Shown one piece after another: positions 41,914 through 50,677 of a stretch of 64,000 nucleotides of DNA (its first letter is position 1; each line of letters opens with the position of its first letter). This DNA comes from Faeciplasma sp964650705 (GTDB lineage: Bacteria; Bacillota; Clostridia; Oscillospirales; Ruminococcaceae). The stretch is from assembly GCA_964650705.1 (NCBI GenBank), contig CAZYUJ010000008.1, forward strand, positions 18,079 through 82,078, given 5' to 3'. Below the pieces are notes generated by a model. It searched no databases. It saw only the letters and a list, made by a program, of their open reading frames with translations, and was not told the DNA's origin. A program made the position numbers and the translations under genes.

Positions 41914-43320
41914 TCATTCGCCCTTTCTTTTTCGCTTATTTTTTAGAATTTCAACGTTTTCGTCAACCTGTTTTTTGTGCAGAGGGTACCACAGCCACAA
42001 AACAAGAGCAAGAGCAACAAATCCGATCATCGGGACGATCGTTGAAACGCTGAATATTCCATCCAGAACACTCGGCTCAAACGCTGTTGTCTCGCTGTAT
42101 CCGATAATGGATAAAAGTGCGCCTGTAAGACCTGCCGATGCCGCTTGTCCAAGCTTTCGGGAGAATGAATACAGAGCATATACAGAGCCGTCTTCACGCA
42201 CACCGTTTTTGATCTCGGAATAGTCGATAACATCGGTAACGAATGCCCAGGATATCATCGAGAATATGCCAAGACCTATCCAGCAAACTGCATTAACAGC
42301 AACGAATACCCAAACATTCTGAGGTCTCCAAATGAACAATATCAAATAGACTGCCGCTGCTGCAAGGTTCGCAACAACACTGACTTCTACTTTTCCGAAG
42401 CGGTTAGCCAAAGGCTTTGATACCGCTGCGGCGATCATCATTCCAACCATCATGACAATTGTCGAAGCAGACTGAGCCTTGCTGTTGTTATAATAGTTGG
42501 GATAGAGATAAGGTGCCATTCCCTGTACTGTTAATTGAGCCAAAAGCATGATCACCGAAGCGACAACAAGTGAGATCAGCGCACGGTTCCTAAGAGCATT
42601 CAAAAGCATTCTGCCGACATTGTTGTTTTGCTTTACGTGTTCTGCCTGCTCTGTCATTACACGTTCGGTGGTCAAGAAATAGCAAGCGATATATGCGATC
42701 ACAGATAATATCGACAAAATTCCTGCTACCAAAGTAAAGCGTGGGCCGTCAAGGACTTCGAAGCCTGCTTCGTTTTTTGTGAATGCAAATATCGGTATGC
42801 CTGCGCCTATGATAACTCCTGCAAAAACGCCGCCCATCGTTCTATAGGTTGAAAGAGACTGACGGTCGCCGGGTTCGGGTGAGATAGCTGACGCCATTGA
42901 ACCGTATGGGATATTTATTGAGGTATAGAACACCGAGCCCCAAAGAGTGTAGGTTACAAAAAGATAGACGACCTTTGCCCAATACGGCAGACCCGCCAGC
43001 GAGCTTTGATATATCAAAAATGAAGCTATCGCCACGGGAATACACATTCTCAACAGCCAAGGCTTGAATTTGCCTTTTGGAGTTATCGAACTGCGGTCGC
43101 ATATTCTGCCCATCGTAACATCGGTAAAGCCGTCGATAAACCTTGTTATCATCATAACGATTCCGACGACAAAGGCATCGAGTCCCATAACGTCGGTATA
43201 GAATTTCAACAAAAAAGATGATGAAAGCAAGAAGGTAAAATCGTTGCCGAAATCGCCGAAAAGATAGCCCAGCTTGTCTCTGAAGCTAAACGGTCTCGGA
43301 GAGTCTTGTGTCTTTTTCAC
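41914..43320 (-). CDS. GPH-family sugar:cation symporter (MelB-like)
   Basis: 468 residues, twelve helices. FSFRDKLGYLFGDFGND at the N-terminus, and the family motif after helix 2 with the cation-site Asp (RFIDGFTDVTMGRICDRS). The central loop and a basic C-terminus (KNKRKRKGE) match glycoside-pentoside-hexuronide symporters. GTG start behind AGGAGGACGC. It faces the GH2 gene divergently across 267 bases, so galactosides or related sugars are the likely cargo. Confidence 0.9.
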   Translation of the reverse strand: MKKTQDSPRPFSFRDKLGYLFGDFGNDFTFLLSSSFLLKFYTDVMGLDAFVVGIVMMITRFIDGFTDVTMGRICDRSSITPKGKFKPWLLRMCIPVAIASFLIYQSSLAGLPYWAKVVYLFVTYTLWGSVFYTSINIPYGSMASAISPEPGDRQSLSTYRTMGGVFAGVIIGAGIPIFAFTKNEAGFEVLDGPRFTLVAGILSILSVIAYIACYFLTTERVMTEQAEHVKQNNNVGRMLLNALRNRALISLVVASVIMLLAQLTVQGMAPYLYPNYYNNSKAQSASTIVMMVGMMIAAAVSKPLANRFGKVEVSVVANLAAAAVYLILFIWRPQNVWVFVAVNAVCWIGLGIFSMISWAFVTDVIDYSEIKNGVREDGSVYALYSFSRKLGQAASAGLTGALLSIIGYSETTAFEPSVLDGIFSVSTIVPMIGFVALALVLWLWYPLHKKQVDENVEILKNKRKRKGE

Positions 43321-43489
43321 GTTAGCGTCCTCCTTATATATTCAAAGAAGATATGGTTACGGATATATCATCTCACAAAATTAAGGGATTATGACGCAAA
43401 ATCTTAATATTGCTATATTTATATAATGAAATCACATTTAGACAAAAGCCATAAGCAAAAACAGAAATCGTTAAGTCATATTATATATA

Positions 43490-43518
43490 TTGACTAATCA
43501 AGGATGATGATGTATAAT
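43490..43518 (+). promoter_or_regulatory. SigA-type promoter of the GH2 gene
   Basis: TTGACT (43490-43495), 17 bases, TATAAT (43513-43518), 70 bases before the start. In the rest of the 267-base divergent gap I see no clear operator, and no regulator gene is next to it. Confidence 0.75.
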
Positions 43519-43587
43519 AAATAGGATGATGTGTTCGTTGGAGCACAAGTATTGTTTTGTAATTTTGAACATAATAAGGAGCGAAAA

Positions 43588-45834
43588 ATGATGAGAAACG
43601 TAATTGGTTATAACTCAGGTTGGCTGTTCTCCAAGGCGGCAAATGAAGTTCCCTCGGTGCTTCCCTGTGACTGGGAATCCGTTGATCTTCCTCACACATG
43701 GAATGCTACTGACGGACAGGACGGCGGCAACGACTATCACAGAGGAACCTGCTACTATGCAAAGACATTGAAGCGTGACGAGCTTCCCTCAGACGGAAGA
43801 TATTATTTGGAGATCAGAGGCGCAAACTCTTCTGCTGACGTTTATTTGAACGGCGAGAACCTTATGCACCACGACGGCGGTTACTCAACCTGGAGAGTTG
43901 ACCTTACAGATCACTTGAAGGATGAAAACCTTTTGGTTATCGCTGTTGACAACTCACCTAATGACAGAGTCTATCCTCAGGTTGCTGATTTTACGTTCTA
44001 TGGCGGACTTTACAGAAACGTAAGCATCATTTGTGTTAATGATACTCACTTTGACCTTGATTATTACGGAGGCCCGGGCATTAAGGTCACTCCCGTTATA
44101 GACGGCGACTCGGCTGACGTTGAGATCGAAGTATTCGTAACCAACCCGAAGGACGGCGTTAGCGTTAAGTATACCGTTTGCGACAAGGAAGGAAACGAGA
44201 TCGCTAAGGTCAACAGCGCCGAGACAAAGACTGTCATTCACATCGACAACGTTCACCTTTGGCACGGAAGAAAGGATCCTTATCTTTATACAGCAAAGGC
44301 TGAGCTTTTGGACGGCGAGACCGTTATCGACAACGTGAGCACGAGATTCGGTTGCAGAACGTATAAGATCGACCCTGAAAACGGATTCATCCTTAACGGT
44401 GAAGAATATCCCTTGCGCGGCGTATCTCGCCATCAGGACAGATGGGGTGTTGGTAACGCTTTGTTGCCTGAGCATCACGAAGAGGATATTGATCTTATTA
44501 TGGAGGTTGGCGCAACAACGATTCGTTTGGCTCACTATCAGCACGATCAGTATTTCTATGATCTTTGTGACGAAAAGGGTCTTGTTATTTGGGCAGAGAT
44601 TCCTTATATCTCTCAGCATATGCCCACAGGCCGTGAAAACACCATCTCTCAGATGAAGGAGCTTATCACTCAGAACTATAACCACGCTTGTATCGTTGTC
44701 TGGGGTCTTTCCAATGAGATCACCATGAAGGGCGACAAAGATCCTGACCTTTTGGAGAACCACAGAATCTTGAACGACTTGGTTCATGAGATGGACAAGA
44801 CAAGACTTACCACCATCGCCGCAGTTTCCCCCTGCCCTATCGACAGCCCTTATATTCAGATCCCTGACGTTGTATCTTATAACCACTATTTCGGCTGGTA
44901 TGGCGGCGAGACTGATATGAACGGTCCTTGGTTTGATAAGTTCCACGCAACTCATCCCAATATCCCGATCGGATGCTCCGAATATGGCTGTGAAGCTTTG
45001 AATTGGCACACCTCTAACCCGATGCAGGGTGACTATACCGAAGAATATCAGGCATATTACCACGAAGAGCTCATCAAGCAGCTCTTTACAAGAAAATATA
45101 TGTGGGCAACACACGTTTGGAATATGTTCGACTTCGGCGCTGATGCAAGAAGCGAAGGCGGCGAAAACGGCCAGAACCACAAGGGTCTTGTGACCATGGA
45201 CAGAAAGTATAAGAAGGACTCCTTCTATGCTTATAAGGCTTGGCTTTCTGACGAGAAGTTCGTTCACATCACCTCAAAGAGATATATCGACAGAGTTGAA
45301 GACGTGACAAAGGTTACTGTATATTCCAATATGCCTGAGGTTGAGCTCTTCGCAAACGGCGTTAGTCTCGGAAAGAAGGCTGCTGACGATCACTTCTTCT
45401 ATTTCGATGTTCCCAACGTTGGTGAGACAAAGCTTGAGGCTGTTGCAGGCGAATATAGAGACGAAAGCGTTATCAGAAAGGTTGATACCTTCAACGAAGA
45501 ATATAGACTCGTTGAAAAGAACGCTATCATCAACTGGTTTGAGATCGACATGCCGGAGGGTTATTTCTCCATAAACGACAAGATGGGCGACATCATGAAA
45601 ACTGTCAGAGGCAAGCTTATCTTTGCAAACATCCTTGCGAAGAAGATGCCGAAGAATAAGAAGGCTGCCGGCTTTGATGTGAGTGAGATGGGCGATTCTA
45701 TGATGTCTATGCTCGGAAGCTTTACCGTTTTGCGCTTGACAGGTATGATGTCGATGGCTGACATTAATTTCACCAAGGAAGAGCTTTTGCATTTAAACAA
45801 GCAGCTCAACAAGATCAAGAAACCCAAGAAATAA
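43588..45834 (+). CDS. GH2 glycosidase, beta-galactosidase-like, with an extra C-terminal module
   Basis: 748 residues from the ATG at 43588 behind AAGGAG. No signal peptide, so cytosolic. Order: sugar-binding jelly roll (about 1-165, LPHTWNATDG), immunoglobulin-like domain (about 170-275), TIM barrel with the acid/base Glu377 in WGLSNEI and the nucleophile Glu465 in CSEYG, then another sandwich to about 640. The last 105 residues (from EKNAIINWFE) include Met-rich and hydrophobic stretches and a basic end; I cannot assign this module. Activity is probably on beta-galactosides; beta-glucuronidase is less likely as no NxK motif is seen. Confidence 0.9.
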   Translation: MMRNVIGYNSGWLFSKAANEVPSVLPCDWESVDLPHTWNATDGQDGGNDYHRGTCYYAKTLKRDELPSDGRYYLEIRGANSSADVYLNGENLMHHDGGYSTWRVDLTDHLKDENLLVIAVDNSPNDRVYPQVADFTFYGGLYRNVSIICVNDTHFDLDYYGGPGIKVTPVIDGDSADVEIEVFVTNPKDGVSVKYTVCDKEGNEIAKVNSAETKTVIHIDNVHLWHGRKDPYLYTAKAELLDGETVIDNVSTRFGCRTYKIDPENGFILNGEEYPLRGVSRHQDRWGVGNALLPEHHEEDIDLIMEVGATTIRLAHYQHDQYFYDLCDEKGLVIWAEIPYISQHMPTGRENTISQMKELITQNYNHACIVVWGLSNEITMKGDKDPDLLENHRILNDLVHEMDKTRLTTIAAVSPCPIDSPYIQIPDVVSYNHYFGWYGGETDMNGPWFDKFHATHPNIPIGCSEYGCEALNWHTSNPMQGDYTEEYQAYYHEELIKQLFTRKYMWATHVWNMFDFGADARSEGGENGQNHKGLVTMDRKYKKDSFYAYKAWLSDEKFVHITSKRYIDRVEDVTKVTVYSNMPEVELFANGVSLGKKAADDHFFYFDVPNVGETKLEAVAGEYRDESVIRKVDTFNEEYRLVEKNAIINWFEIDMPEGYFSINDKMGDIMKTVRGKLIFANILAKKMPKNKKAAGFDVSEMGDSMMSMLGSFTVLRLTGMMSMADINFTKEELLHLNKQLNKIKKPKK

Positions 45835-45845
45835 GAAATAATAAA

Positions 45846-45873
45846 ACCCTGCTGAGGATTTCCTCAGCAGGGT
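45846..45873. terminator. bidirectional terminator
   Basis: ACCCTGCTGAGGA-TT-TCCTCAGCAGGGT, then CGTTTTTTT. Between converging GH2 and ECF S-component genes. Confidence 0.92.
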
Positions 45874-45885
45874 CGTTTTTTTATA

Positions 45886-46551
45886 TTACTTTTTCATTAG
45901 TGTGCCGAATATTACTGCGCCGACCGCTATAACGGCGAAGACAATGCAGATGATAAGCTTGGTTTTCCAGTCGGTTTTGGATTCTCGGCGCTCATTTATC
46001 AGCGCTGCAAAATATGTTGAAGCGAGCGGCTTTTTCAATCCGAAATATAGGGGAACGGAAACTGCGACAGCGATGACTGCGTTGACTGATGAGGTCAAGA
46101 GGTTGGTTGCGGTCGCTGTCAGCGCAGTTTCAACGGTGTAGCCGAGGATTATCTGAGAGATATAGGTCTTTGCAAGGTAGCAAACGATATATACAAGCTG
46201 TCCGACGATAGCTGACGTCAGGACGTGAGCAGTTTCGTTCTTCAGGCGCTTCTGTGATTTTGAAAGAATACCGCAAACGAAGCCCATCGCGAACTTTGAA
46301 AGGAATGTGAAGGGGGCGGAGACGATATAGACAGGATCGAACAGATCATAAAGAGCGGCTCCGATTCCTGATGCAAGACCGCCGTTAAGACCGCCGAACA
46401 AAAGACCCGCCAAAAGGCACATGGAGTTGCCGAAGTGGATTCGGGTTATTAAAACGCCGTTCGGGATCTTAATTTGGAGATAGTTTCCGACATAGCAAAG
46501 TGCAGCCATTAAACCGACGGCGATGATTGATTGAAGCTTTTTGTTTTTCAT
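45886..46551 (-). CDS. ECF transporter S component, substrate unknown
   Basis: 221 residues. Six hydrophobic helices with the S-component start (IIAVGLMAALCYVGNYLQIKIP), GLLFGGLNGGLASGIGAALYDLFDP and a C-terminal extra helix after a polar stretch (NERRESKTDWK). This is the general PF12822-like layout. It is not FolT, RibU or QueT by its motifs, and I cannot name the vitamin. Probably shares the EcfA1-EcfA2-EcfT module at 56777-59315. RBS CGAAGG. Confidence 0.82.
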   Translation of the reverse strand: MKNKKLQSIIAVGLMAALCYVGNYLQIKIPNGVLITRIHFGNSMCLLAGLLFGGLNGGLASGIGAALYDLFDPVYIVSAPFTFLSKFAMGFVCGILSKSQKRLKNETAHVLTSAIVGQLVYIVCYLAKTYISQIILGYTVETALTATATNLLTSSVNAVIAVAVSVPLYFGLKKPLASTYFAALINERRESKTDWKTKLIICIVFAVIAVGAVIFGTLMKK

Positions 46552-46810
46552 GATAATGCCTTCGTTTCTTAGTTTGATAATTGTATTTTATGACTGCTAA
46601 CGGCAAAATGCAAATTCAGAAGGTGTAAAGTAAATCGCTTTACATCTGTTTATTATGCATAATTCCCACGGGCGTTTCAACGGATTTTAAGCGATAATCA
46701 ACAATGATTCTATGTGTGATTCAAACATCTTTCAGATCCAGAGCGATAATCTGCATAATAAAGCCAACATATAAGCATGAGATATTGTGCAAATTGCAGA
46801 TGTTTTAATA
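46552..46810. other. non-coding gap between the ECF S component and the VanY-like gene (left part)
   Basis: AT-rich. No reading frame of note. A hairpin GTAAAG-N7-CTTTAC sits around 46625-46643, about 80 bases upstream of the S-component gene, and could be part of its leader. I do not recognise a riboswitch class here. Confidence 0.4.
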
Positions 46811-46813
46811 GGA

Positions 46814-46859
46814 TTAAGATTGACTTAAGAACATTAAGATTTGTTAAGAATTGTTGAAG
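46814..46859 (+). promoter_or_regulatory. five direct repeats (TTAAGA type) at about 10-base spacing
   Basis: TTAAGA starts at 46814, 46825, 46834 and 46844, followed by TTGAAG at 46854, which is also the -35 element. The steps of 11, 9, 10 and 10 bases put every copy on the same face of the helix. This is the pattern bound by OmpR/PhoB-family response regulators such as VanR and PhoP. Confidence 0.7.
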
Positions 46860-46883
46860 TTTAAAGAAACGGGGTGATATAAT
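46854..46883 (+). promoter_or_regulatory. promoter of the VanY-like gene
   Basis: TTGAAG (46854-46859), 18 bases, TATAAT (46878-46883), 30 bases before the start codon. The weak -35 inside a repeat array fits an activated promoter. Confidence 0.65.
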
Positions 46884-46913
46884 GCGTGGTAGTTAAGTGT
46901 TGAGGTGAAGGAA

Positions 46914-47789
46914 ATGGAATATTTCAATAAATACAGACTTCGAAGAATCGGGCTTTATGTCACCGTTCTTGCAATTGCATTCATGGGTATCGGGGCTATG
47001 CGATTTATAAAAAACTCGAACGCATTTGGGCTTGACTTCGATCGGAAACCGATAGATCTGAAGAAAACCACGATCGAAACAGTTTCTGTGAATGTTTCGG
47101 ATCTGAGCGAAGAAAACGGATATGATATTAATCAGTGCATGATGCTTATTAACGTATCTAATCCCCTGCCCGACGGATATGAGATGGAGATATCTGAATA
47201 TAAGGACACCGGTGTGATGATGAACACCGATATGCTTCAAAGCTATTCACTGCTGTCGCAAGCGGTCAGCGATAACGCAAACGATACTCTTTACGTTTCC
47301 AGCCATGTCAGAACAAGAGATGAACAGCAGGAGCTTTATGACGAAGATCCCGAAACTGCGACAAAGCCGGGCTGCAGCGAGCACGAAACCGGACTTGCGC
47401 TTGATGTTTACGTTATGTATCATGCAGGAGAAGGATTCTTAAACTGTGATGCAGGAAAGTTCGTTAATACACATTGCCACGAATATGGATTTATCATAAG
47501 ATATCCGCACTATGGTGTCAAGGAAACAGGAATAAAATTCGAGCCGTGGCATATAAGATATGTAGGATCTCCTCATTCCGAGATCATATATAACAACGAA
47601 TTGACACTTGAAGAGTACATATTCTCGCTAAAGGAGAATATGTTTTATGAGACCGGCGGATATATTATTTCGCGACAGAAACCCGTTGACGGCAAAATCG
47701 AGATCCCGCTTGAATACGAAAGTCTGACTATTAGCCCTGATAACACAGGGTGTTATATTATAACGGCTAAGATTTCAGATGATACATAA
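46914..47789 (+). CDS. membrane-anchored VanY-like D-alanyl-D-alanine carboxypeptidase
   Basis: Trims the terminal D-Ala from peptidoglycan stem peptides. 291 residues from the ATG at 46914, seven bases after GAGGT; an in-frame GTG at 46905 is less well placed. An N-terminal signal anchor (about 12-30) is followed by a linker and the zinc peptidase domain: SEHETGLALDV (SxHxxGxAxD) and EPWHIRYV (catalytic Glu and zinc His). The last 60 residues are an extra beta-rich tail. No vanH/A/X genes are near, so a housekeeping or stress role is as likely as glycopeptide resistance. Confidence 0.9.
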   Translation: MEYFNKYRLRRIGLYVTVLAIAFMGIGAMRFIKNSNAFGLDFDRKPIDLKKTTIETVSVNVSDLSEENGYDINQCMMLINVSNPLPDGYEMEISEYKDTGVMMNTDMLQSYSLLSQAVSDNANDTLYVSSHVRTRDEQQELYDEDPETATKPGCSEHETGLALDVYVMYHAGEGFLNCDAGKFVNTHCHEYGFIIRYPHYGVKETGIKFEPWHIRYVGSPHSEIIYNNELTLEEYIFSLKENMFYETGGYIISRQKPVDGKIEIPLEYESLTISPDNTGCYIITAKISDDT

Positions 47790-47790
47790 A

Positions 47791-47814
47791 AAATCCACCC
47801 AAACGGGTGGATTT
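47791..47814. terminator. bidirectional terminator
   Basis: AAATCCACCC-AAAC-GGGTGGATTT, then TTAATTTT, between converging VanY-like and yebC genes. Confidence 0.9.
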
Positions 47815-47822
47815 TAATTTTA

Positions 47823-48566
47823 TCAGTCTTCTTCAGGCTCTTCGGGAGCATCCCAATTGTGCCAAACCTGTTGAACGTCATCGTTTTCGTCAAGGTTTTC
47901 TAAAAGAAGGTTCATATACTTAAGGTGAGTTTCGTCGGTGAGTGTGGTATAGGTCGAAGGAATCATTGCATCCTCAGCGGATACGACCTTGTAGCCCATT
48001 GTGCCCAAAGCCTCTGCGACCTTGAAGACGTCATTAGGCTCGGTGGAGACTTCGATAACTTCGTCTTCGATGTTGAAGTCTTCAGCTCCTGCTTCGAAGC
48101 AGTCTTCCATGATCTTATCCTCATCCTGACCGTCGAACTCGAGAGCGATGACACCTTTTCTTGTAAACATGAACGATACGCAACCGGTCGTTCCCATGTT
48201 TCCGCCGAACTTATCGAAATAGTGTCTTACGTCGCCTGCGGTACGGTTCTTGTTATCTGTCAAGCATTCAACGATAACAGCAACACCGCCGGGGCCATAG
48301 CCTTCATATACCATGGTTTCATAGTTGTTCTTGTCACCGTCGCCAGATGCCTTTTTGATAACACGGTCGATGTTGTCGTTGGGAACGTTGTTAGCCTTCG
48401 CCTTTGAGATAAGGTCTCTTAGCTTGGCGTTCGAGGAAGGATCGGGTCCGCCCTCTTTAACGGCAACGGTTATCTCTCTGCCGATGCGGGTAAAGATCTT
48501 TGCCTTAGCGCCGTCAGCGGCTTCCTTTTTGCGCTTTATGTTGTTCCATTTTGAATGTCCTGACAT
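47823..48566 (-). CDS. yebC: YebC/PmpR/TACO1-family protein
   Basis: 247 residues. MSGHSKWNNIKRKKEAADG is the family's invariant start, with GYGPGGVAVIVE in the middle and CVSFMFTRKGVI after it. Members were annotated as transcription regulators; recent work ties the family to translation of difficult (polyproline) stretches by the ribosome. Follows mrnC with a 48-base gap. An acidic C-terminal tail (EEPEED) is present. Confidence 0.95.
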   Translation of the reverse strand: MSGHSKWNNIKRKKEAADGAKAKIFTRIGREITVAVKEGGPDPSSNAKLRDLISKAKANNVPNDNIDRVIKKASGDGDKNNYETMVYEGYGPGGVAVIVECLTDNKNRTAGDVRHYFDKFGGNMGTTGCVSFMFTRKGVIALEFDGQDEDKIMEDCFEAGAEDFNIEDEVIEVSTEPNDVFKVAEALGTMGYKVVSAEDAMIPSTYTTLTDETHLKYMNLLLENLDENDDVQQVWHNWDAPEEPEED

Positions 48567-48614
48567 ATTGTGTGACCATTCCTTTCAGTCATATAAGTCT
48601 ATATAATTATAACT

Positions 48615-48962
48615 CTATTTATAGTTGATTTCAACTGTTTCCCAGATTTTTTCGAAGAGGAAGTCGATACGCTCTGTCTCGCCTATAAGATAGAGCCAGC
48701 CGAAAAGGCACTCCAGCGAAGTTGCACGTCTGTATACCGAAACGACAGCGTGCCTCGGCGGAGTTATTCCGCTTGAGTTTCTTCCGCGGCGCATGATATC
48801 AAGCTCATCTTCATTCAAAAGAGGGGTGATAACTTCGACAGCGTCGGACTGGAATTCACAGCAAACGAGCTTTACTGCAAGGCTGTGGAGCTTGCCTGCG
48901 GGCATGTTTGCGCCCAATACAAGATGATGCCGCACGAGCTGTTCGTATACTGAGTCGCCCAA
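48615..48962 (-). CDS. mrnC: Mini-ribonuclease III
   Basis: Matures 23S rRNA ends. The RNase III catalytic fold without an RNA-binding domain: LGDSVYEQLVR holds the catalytic Asp, and ECLFGWLYL the conserved Glu. The only usual start in frame is TTG at 48962, but homology continues upstream: codons back to about 49022 read KPVDKRTANQYSPLALAF, as the family should. No ATG, GTG or TTG exists there in frame. An ATG at 49030 has a good AAAGGGG site but hits a stop after four codons. Either a non-standard start (for example ACG at 49022), or a one-base indel near the start. Confidence 0.8.
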   Translation of the reverse strand: MGDSVYEQLVRHHLVLGANMPAGKLHSLAVKLVCCEFQSDAVEVITPLLNEDELDIMRRGRNSSGITPPRHAVVSVYRRATSLECLFGWLYLIGETERIDFLFEKIWETVEINYK

Positions 48963-49039
48963 AAAAGCAAGTGCAAGCGGGCTGTACTGATTTGCTGTTC
49001 GTTTATCAACAGGCTTTAACGTAAGCTCATCCCCTTTTG

Positions 49040-50314
49040 TTATCTGACATAGTCAAACTCGAAATCGCAGACAGAAACGGTATCGCCGTCCTGAATCCCC
49101 ATGTTCTCGAGCTCGTCGATGATTCCGCTTGATTTTAAGACAAGCTGGAAGTGCTGAAGCGACTCATAGTCGTCCATATTCGCCATGCGTAAAACGCCTT
49201 CCATCCACTCGGCATCGACAAAGTAGATACCGTCTTCATAGGTGATCTTGAAGGGACGCTCAGTCTCGACCTCGATAGTATCCCAAGTGGGAACAGGATC
49301 GGGTTCGAACACACGAAGAGGCGGAAGCTTTTTAAGCTCATTCGAGGTGAAGTTTACAAGCTCTTTTGTACCTACGGTCGTTGCAGCGGAGATCTCGAAG
49401 CAGGTCAGACCCTTGGACTCAATATATTCCTTGAAGCGTGCAACGTCTTCCGCGGATGCCATATCCGACTTGTTTGCTGCAACGATCTGTGGAGCATTTG
49501 CGAGGTCATCAGAGAAATTGCGGAGCTCTTTATTGATTATTTCAAAATCTTCGATGGGGTCTCTTCCCTCACAACCTGAAACGTCGACGACGTGGATTAT
49601 CAAGCGGCAACGCTCAACGTGGCGCAAAAATTCGTGACCAAGGCCGATGCCGTCGCTTGCGCCCTCGATAAGTCCGGGGATATCAGCCATAACGAAGGAG
49701 TTACCTTCGGATATCTTAACGACGCCCAAAACGGGGGTCAGCGTTGTGAAGTGATAGTTTGCGATCTTGGGCTTTGCGGCGGATACGACCGAGATAAGGG
49801 TCGATTTTCCTACATTGGGGAAGCCGACAAGTCCTACGTCTGCAAGAAGCTTGAGCTCAAGCTTGAGCTCGAACTTTTGGCCCTTGAAGCCGGGCTTTGC
49901 AAAACGGGGGATCTGACGGGTCGGGGTTGCGAAATGGGCATTTCCCCTTCCGCCCTTGCCGCCCTTGGCGATTATTACAGGCTCATCGCCCGACATATCG
50001 GCAAGGATCCTTCCTGTGTCCTTTTCGCGGACAACAGTACCGCGAGGGACTTTTATGACAAGGTCGGGCGCACCTTTGCCGAAGCTGTTTTTTGAGCCGC
50101 CGTCAGCGCCTCGCTGTGCGGAGAACTTGCGCTTATAGCGGAAATCAATAAGTGTCGAGCAGTTATCGTCGACCAAAAAGACGATATCGCCGCCTTTTCC
50201 GCCGTCACCGCCATCAGGTCCGCCTGCGGCTACATATTTTTCTCTGTGGAAAGAGACACAGCCATCGCCGCCGTCTCCTGCCTCAACAGTTATGAATACT
50301 TCATCGACAAACAT
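49040..50314 (-). CDS. obg: Obg-family GTPase
   Basis: Ribosome-assembly (50S) GTPase. 424 residues, three parts. The Gly-rich Obg domain is at 1-158 (GGDGCVSFHREKYV and GGNGG-like turns). The G domain is at about 159-335: GFPNVGKST, DIPGLIEGA, NKSD. The C-terminal OCT domain is seen in many Firmicutes and ends in VSVCDFEFDYVR. RBS AAGGAGG. Follows rpmA after a terminator-like hairpin, and its own end overlaps the expected start of mrnC. Confidence 0.96.
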   Translation of the reverse strand: MFVDEVFITVEAGDGGDGCVSFHREKYVAAGGPDGGDGGKGGDIVFLVDDNCSTLIDFRYKRKFSAQRGADGGSKNSFGKGAPDLVIKVPRGTVVREKDTGRILADMSGDEPVIIAKGGKGGRGNAHFATPTRQIPRFAKPGFKGQKFELKLELKLLADVGLVGFPNVGKSTLISVVSAAKPKIANYHFTTLTPVLGVVKISEGNSFVMADIPGLIEGASDGIGLGHEFLRHVERCRLIIHVVDVSGCEGRDPIEDFEIINKELRNFSDDLANAPQIVAANKSDMASAEDVARFKEYIESKGLTCFEISAATTVGTKELVNFTSNELKKLPPLRVFEPDPVPTWDTIEVETERPFKITYEDGIYFVDAEWMEGVLRMANMDDYESLQHFQLVLKSSGIIDELENMGIQDGDTVSVCDFEFDYVR

Positions 50315-50347
50315 GTTGCACCCTCCTTAATTTTCTTGATTCAATGG

Positions 50348-50382
50348 AAAACCCAAGCTTTTTGTGTCAAGCTTGGGTTTTA
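50348..50382 (-). terminator. terminator or attenuator between rpmA and obg
   Basis: AAAACCCAAGCTT-loop-AAGCTTGGGTTTT, 13-base perfect stem just past the rpmA stop, with U-rich ends. Only 33 bases lie between it and obg and no promoter is seen there, so obg probably depends on read-through. Confidence 0.85.
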
Positions 50383-50392
50383 AGCCTAATTG

Positions 50393-50674
50393 TTATTCTG
50401 CGGGATATACGCTTACTTTCTTTCTGTCGCGGCCAAGTCTTTCAAATCTTACTACGCCGTCAACCTTTGCGTATAAAGTATCATCAGAACCGATACCTAC
50501 GTTCACACCGGGGTGAATGTGTGTACCTCTCTGGCGGTAAAGAATGTTACCTGCCAAAACTGCCTGTCCGTCTGCTCTCTTAGCGCCGAGTCTCTTGGAT
50601 TCAGAGTCACGACCGTTCTTGGTAGAACTTACACCCTTCTTATGAGCGAAGAACTGCATACTGATTCTTAACAT
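50393..50674 (-). CDS. rpmA: 50S ribosomal protein L27 with Prp-cleaved N-terminal extension
   Basis: 93 residues. The start MLRISMQFF-AHKKG matches the Firmicutes extension that the protease Prp removes between Phe9 and Ala10, giving the mature AHKKG end that reaches the peptidyl-transferase centre. GVSSTKNGRDSESKRLG is the usual core. It lies directly after prp, whose product makes this cut. Confidence 0.97.
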   Translation of the reverse strand: MLRISMQFFAHKKGVSSTKNGRDSESKRLGAKRADGQAVLAGNILYRQRGTHIHPGVNVGIGSDDTLYAKVDGVVRFERLGRDRKKVSVYPAE

Positions 50675-50677
50675 TTA

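Noticed and set aside
43954..45267. A 437-codon open frame on the minus strand across the GH2 gene
   Set aside because: It is antisense to a clear GH2 enzyme with intact catalytic motifs, shows no family motif and has no ribosome site; it follows from codon bias of the real gene.
46914..47789. A vancomycin-resistance operon
   Set aside because: Only a VanY-like peptidase is present; no vanH, ligase, vanX, vanR or vanS is in the window.
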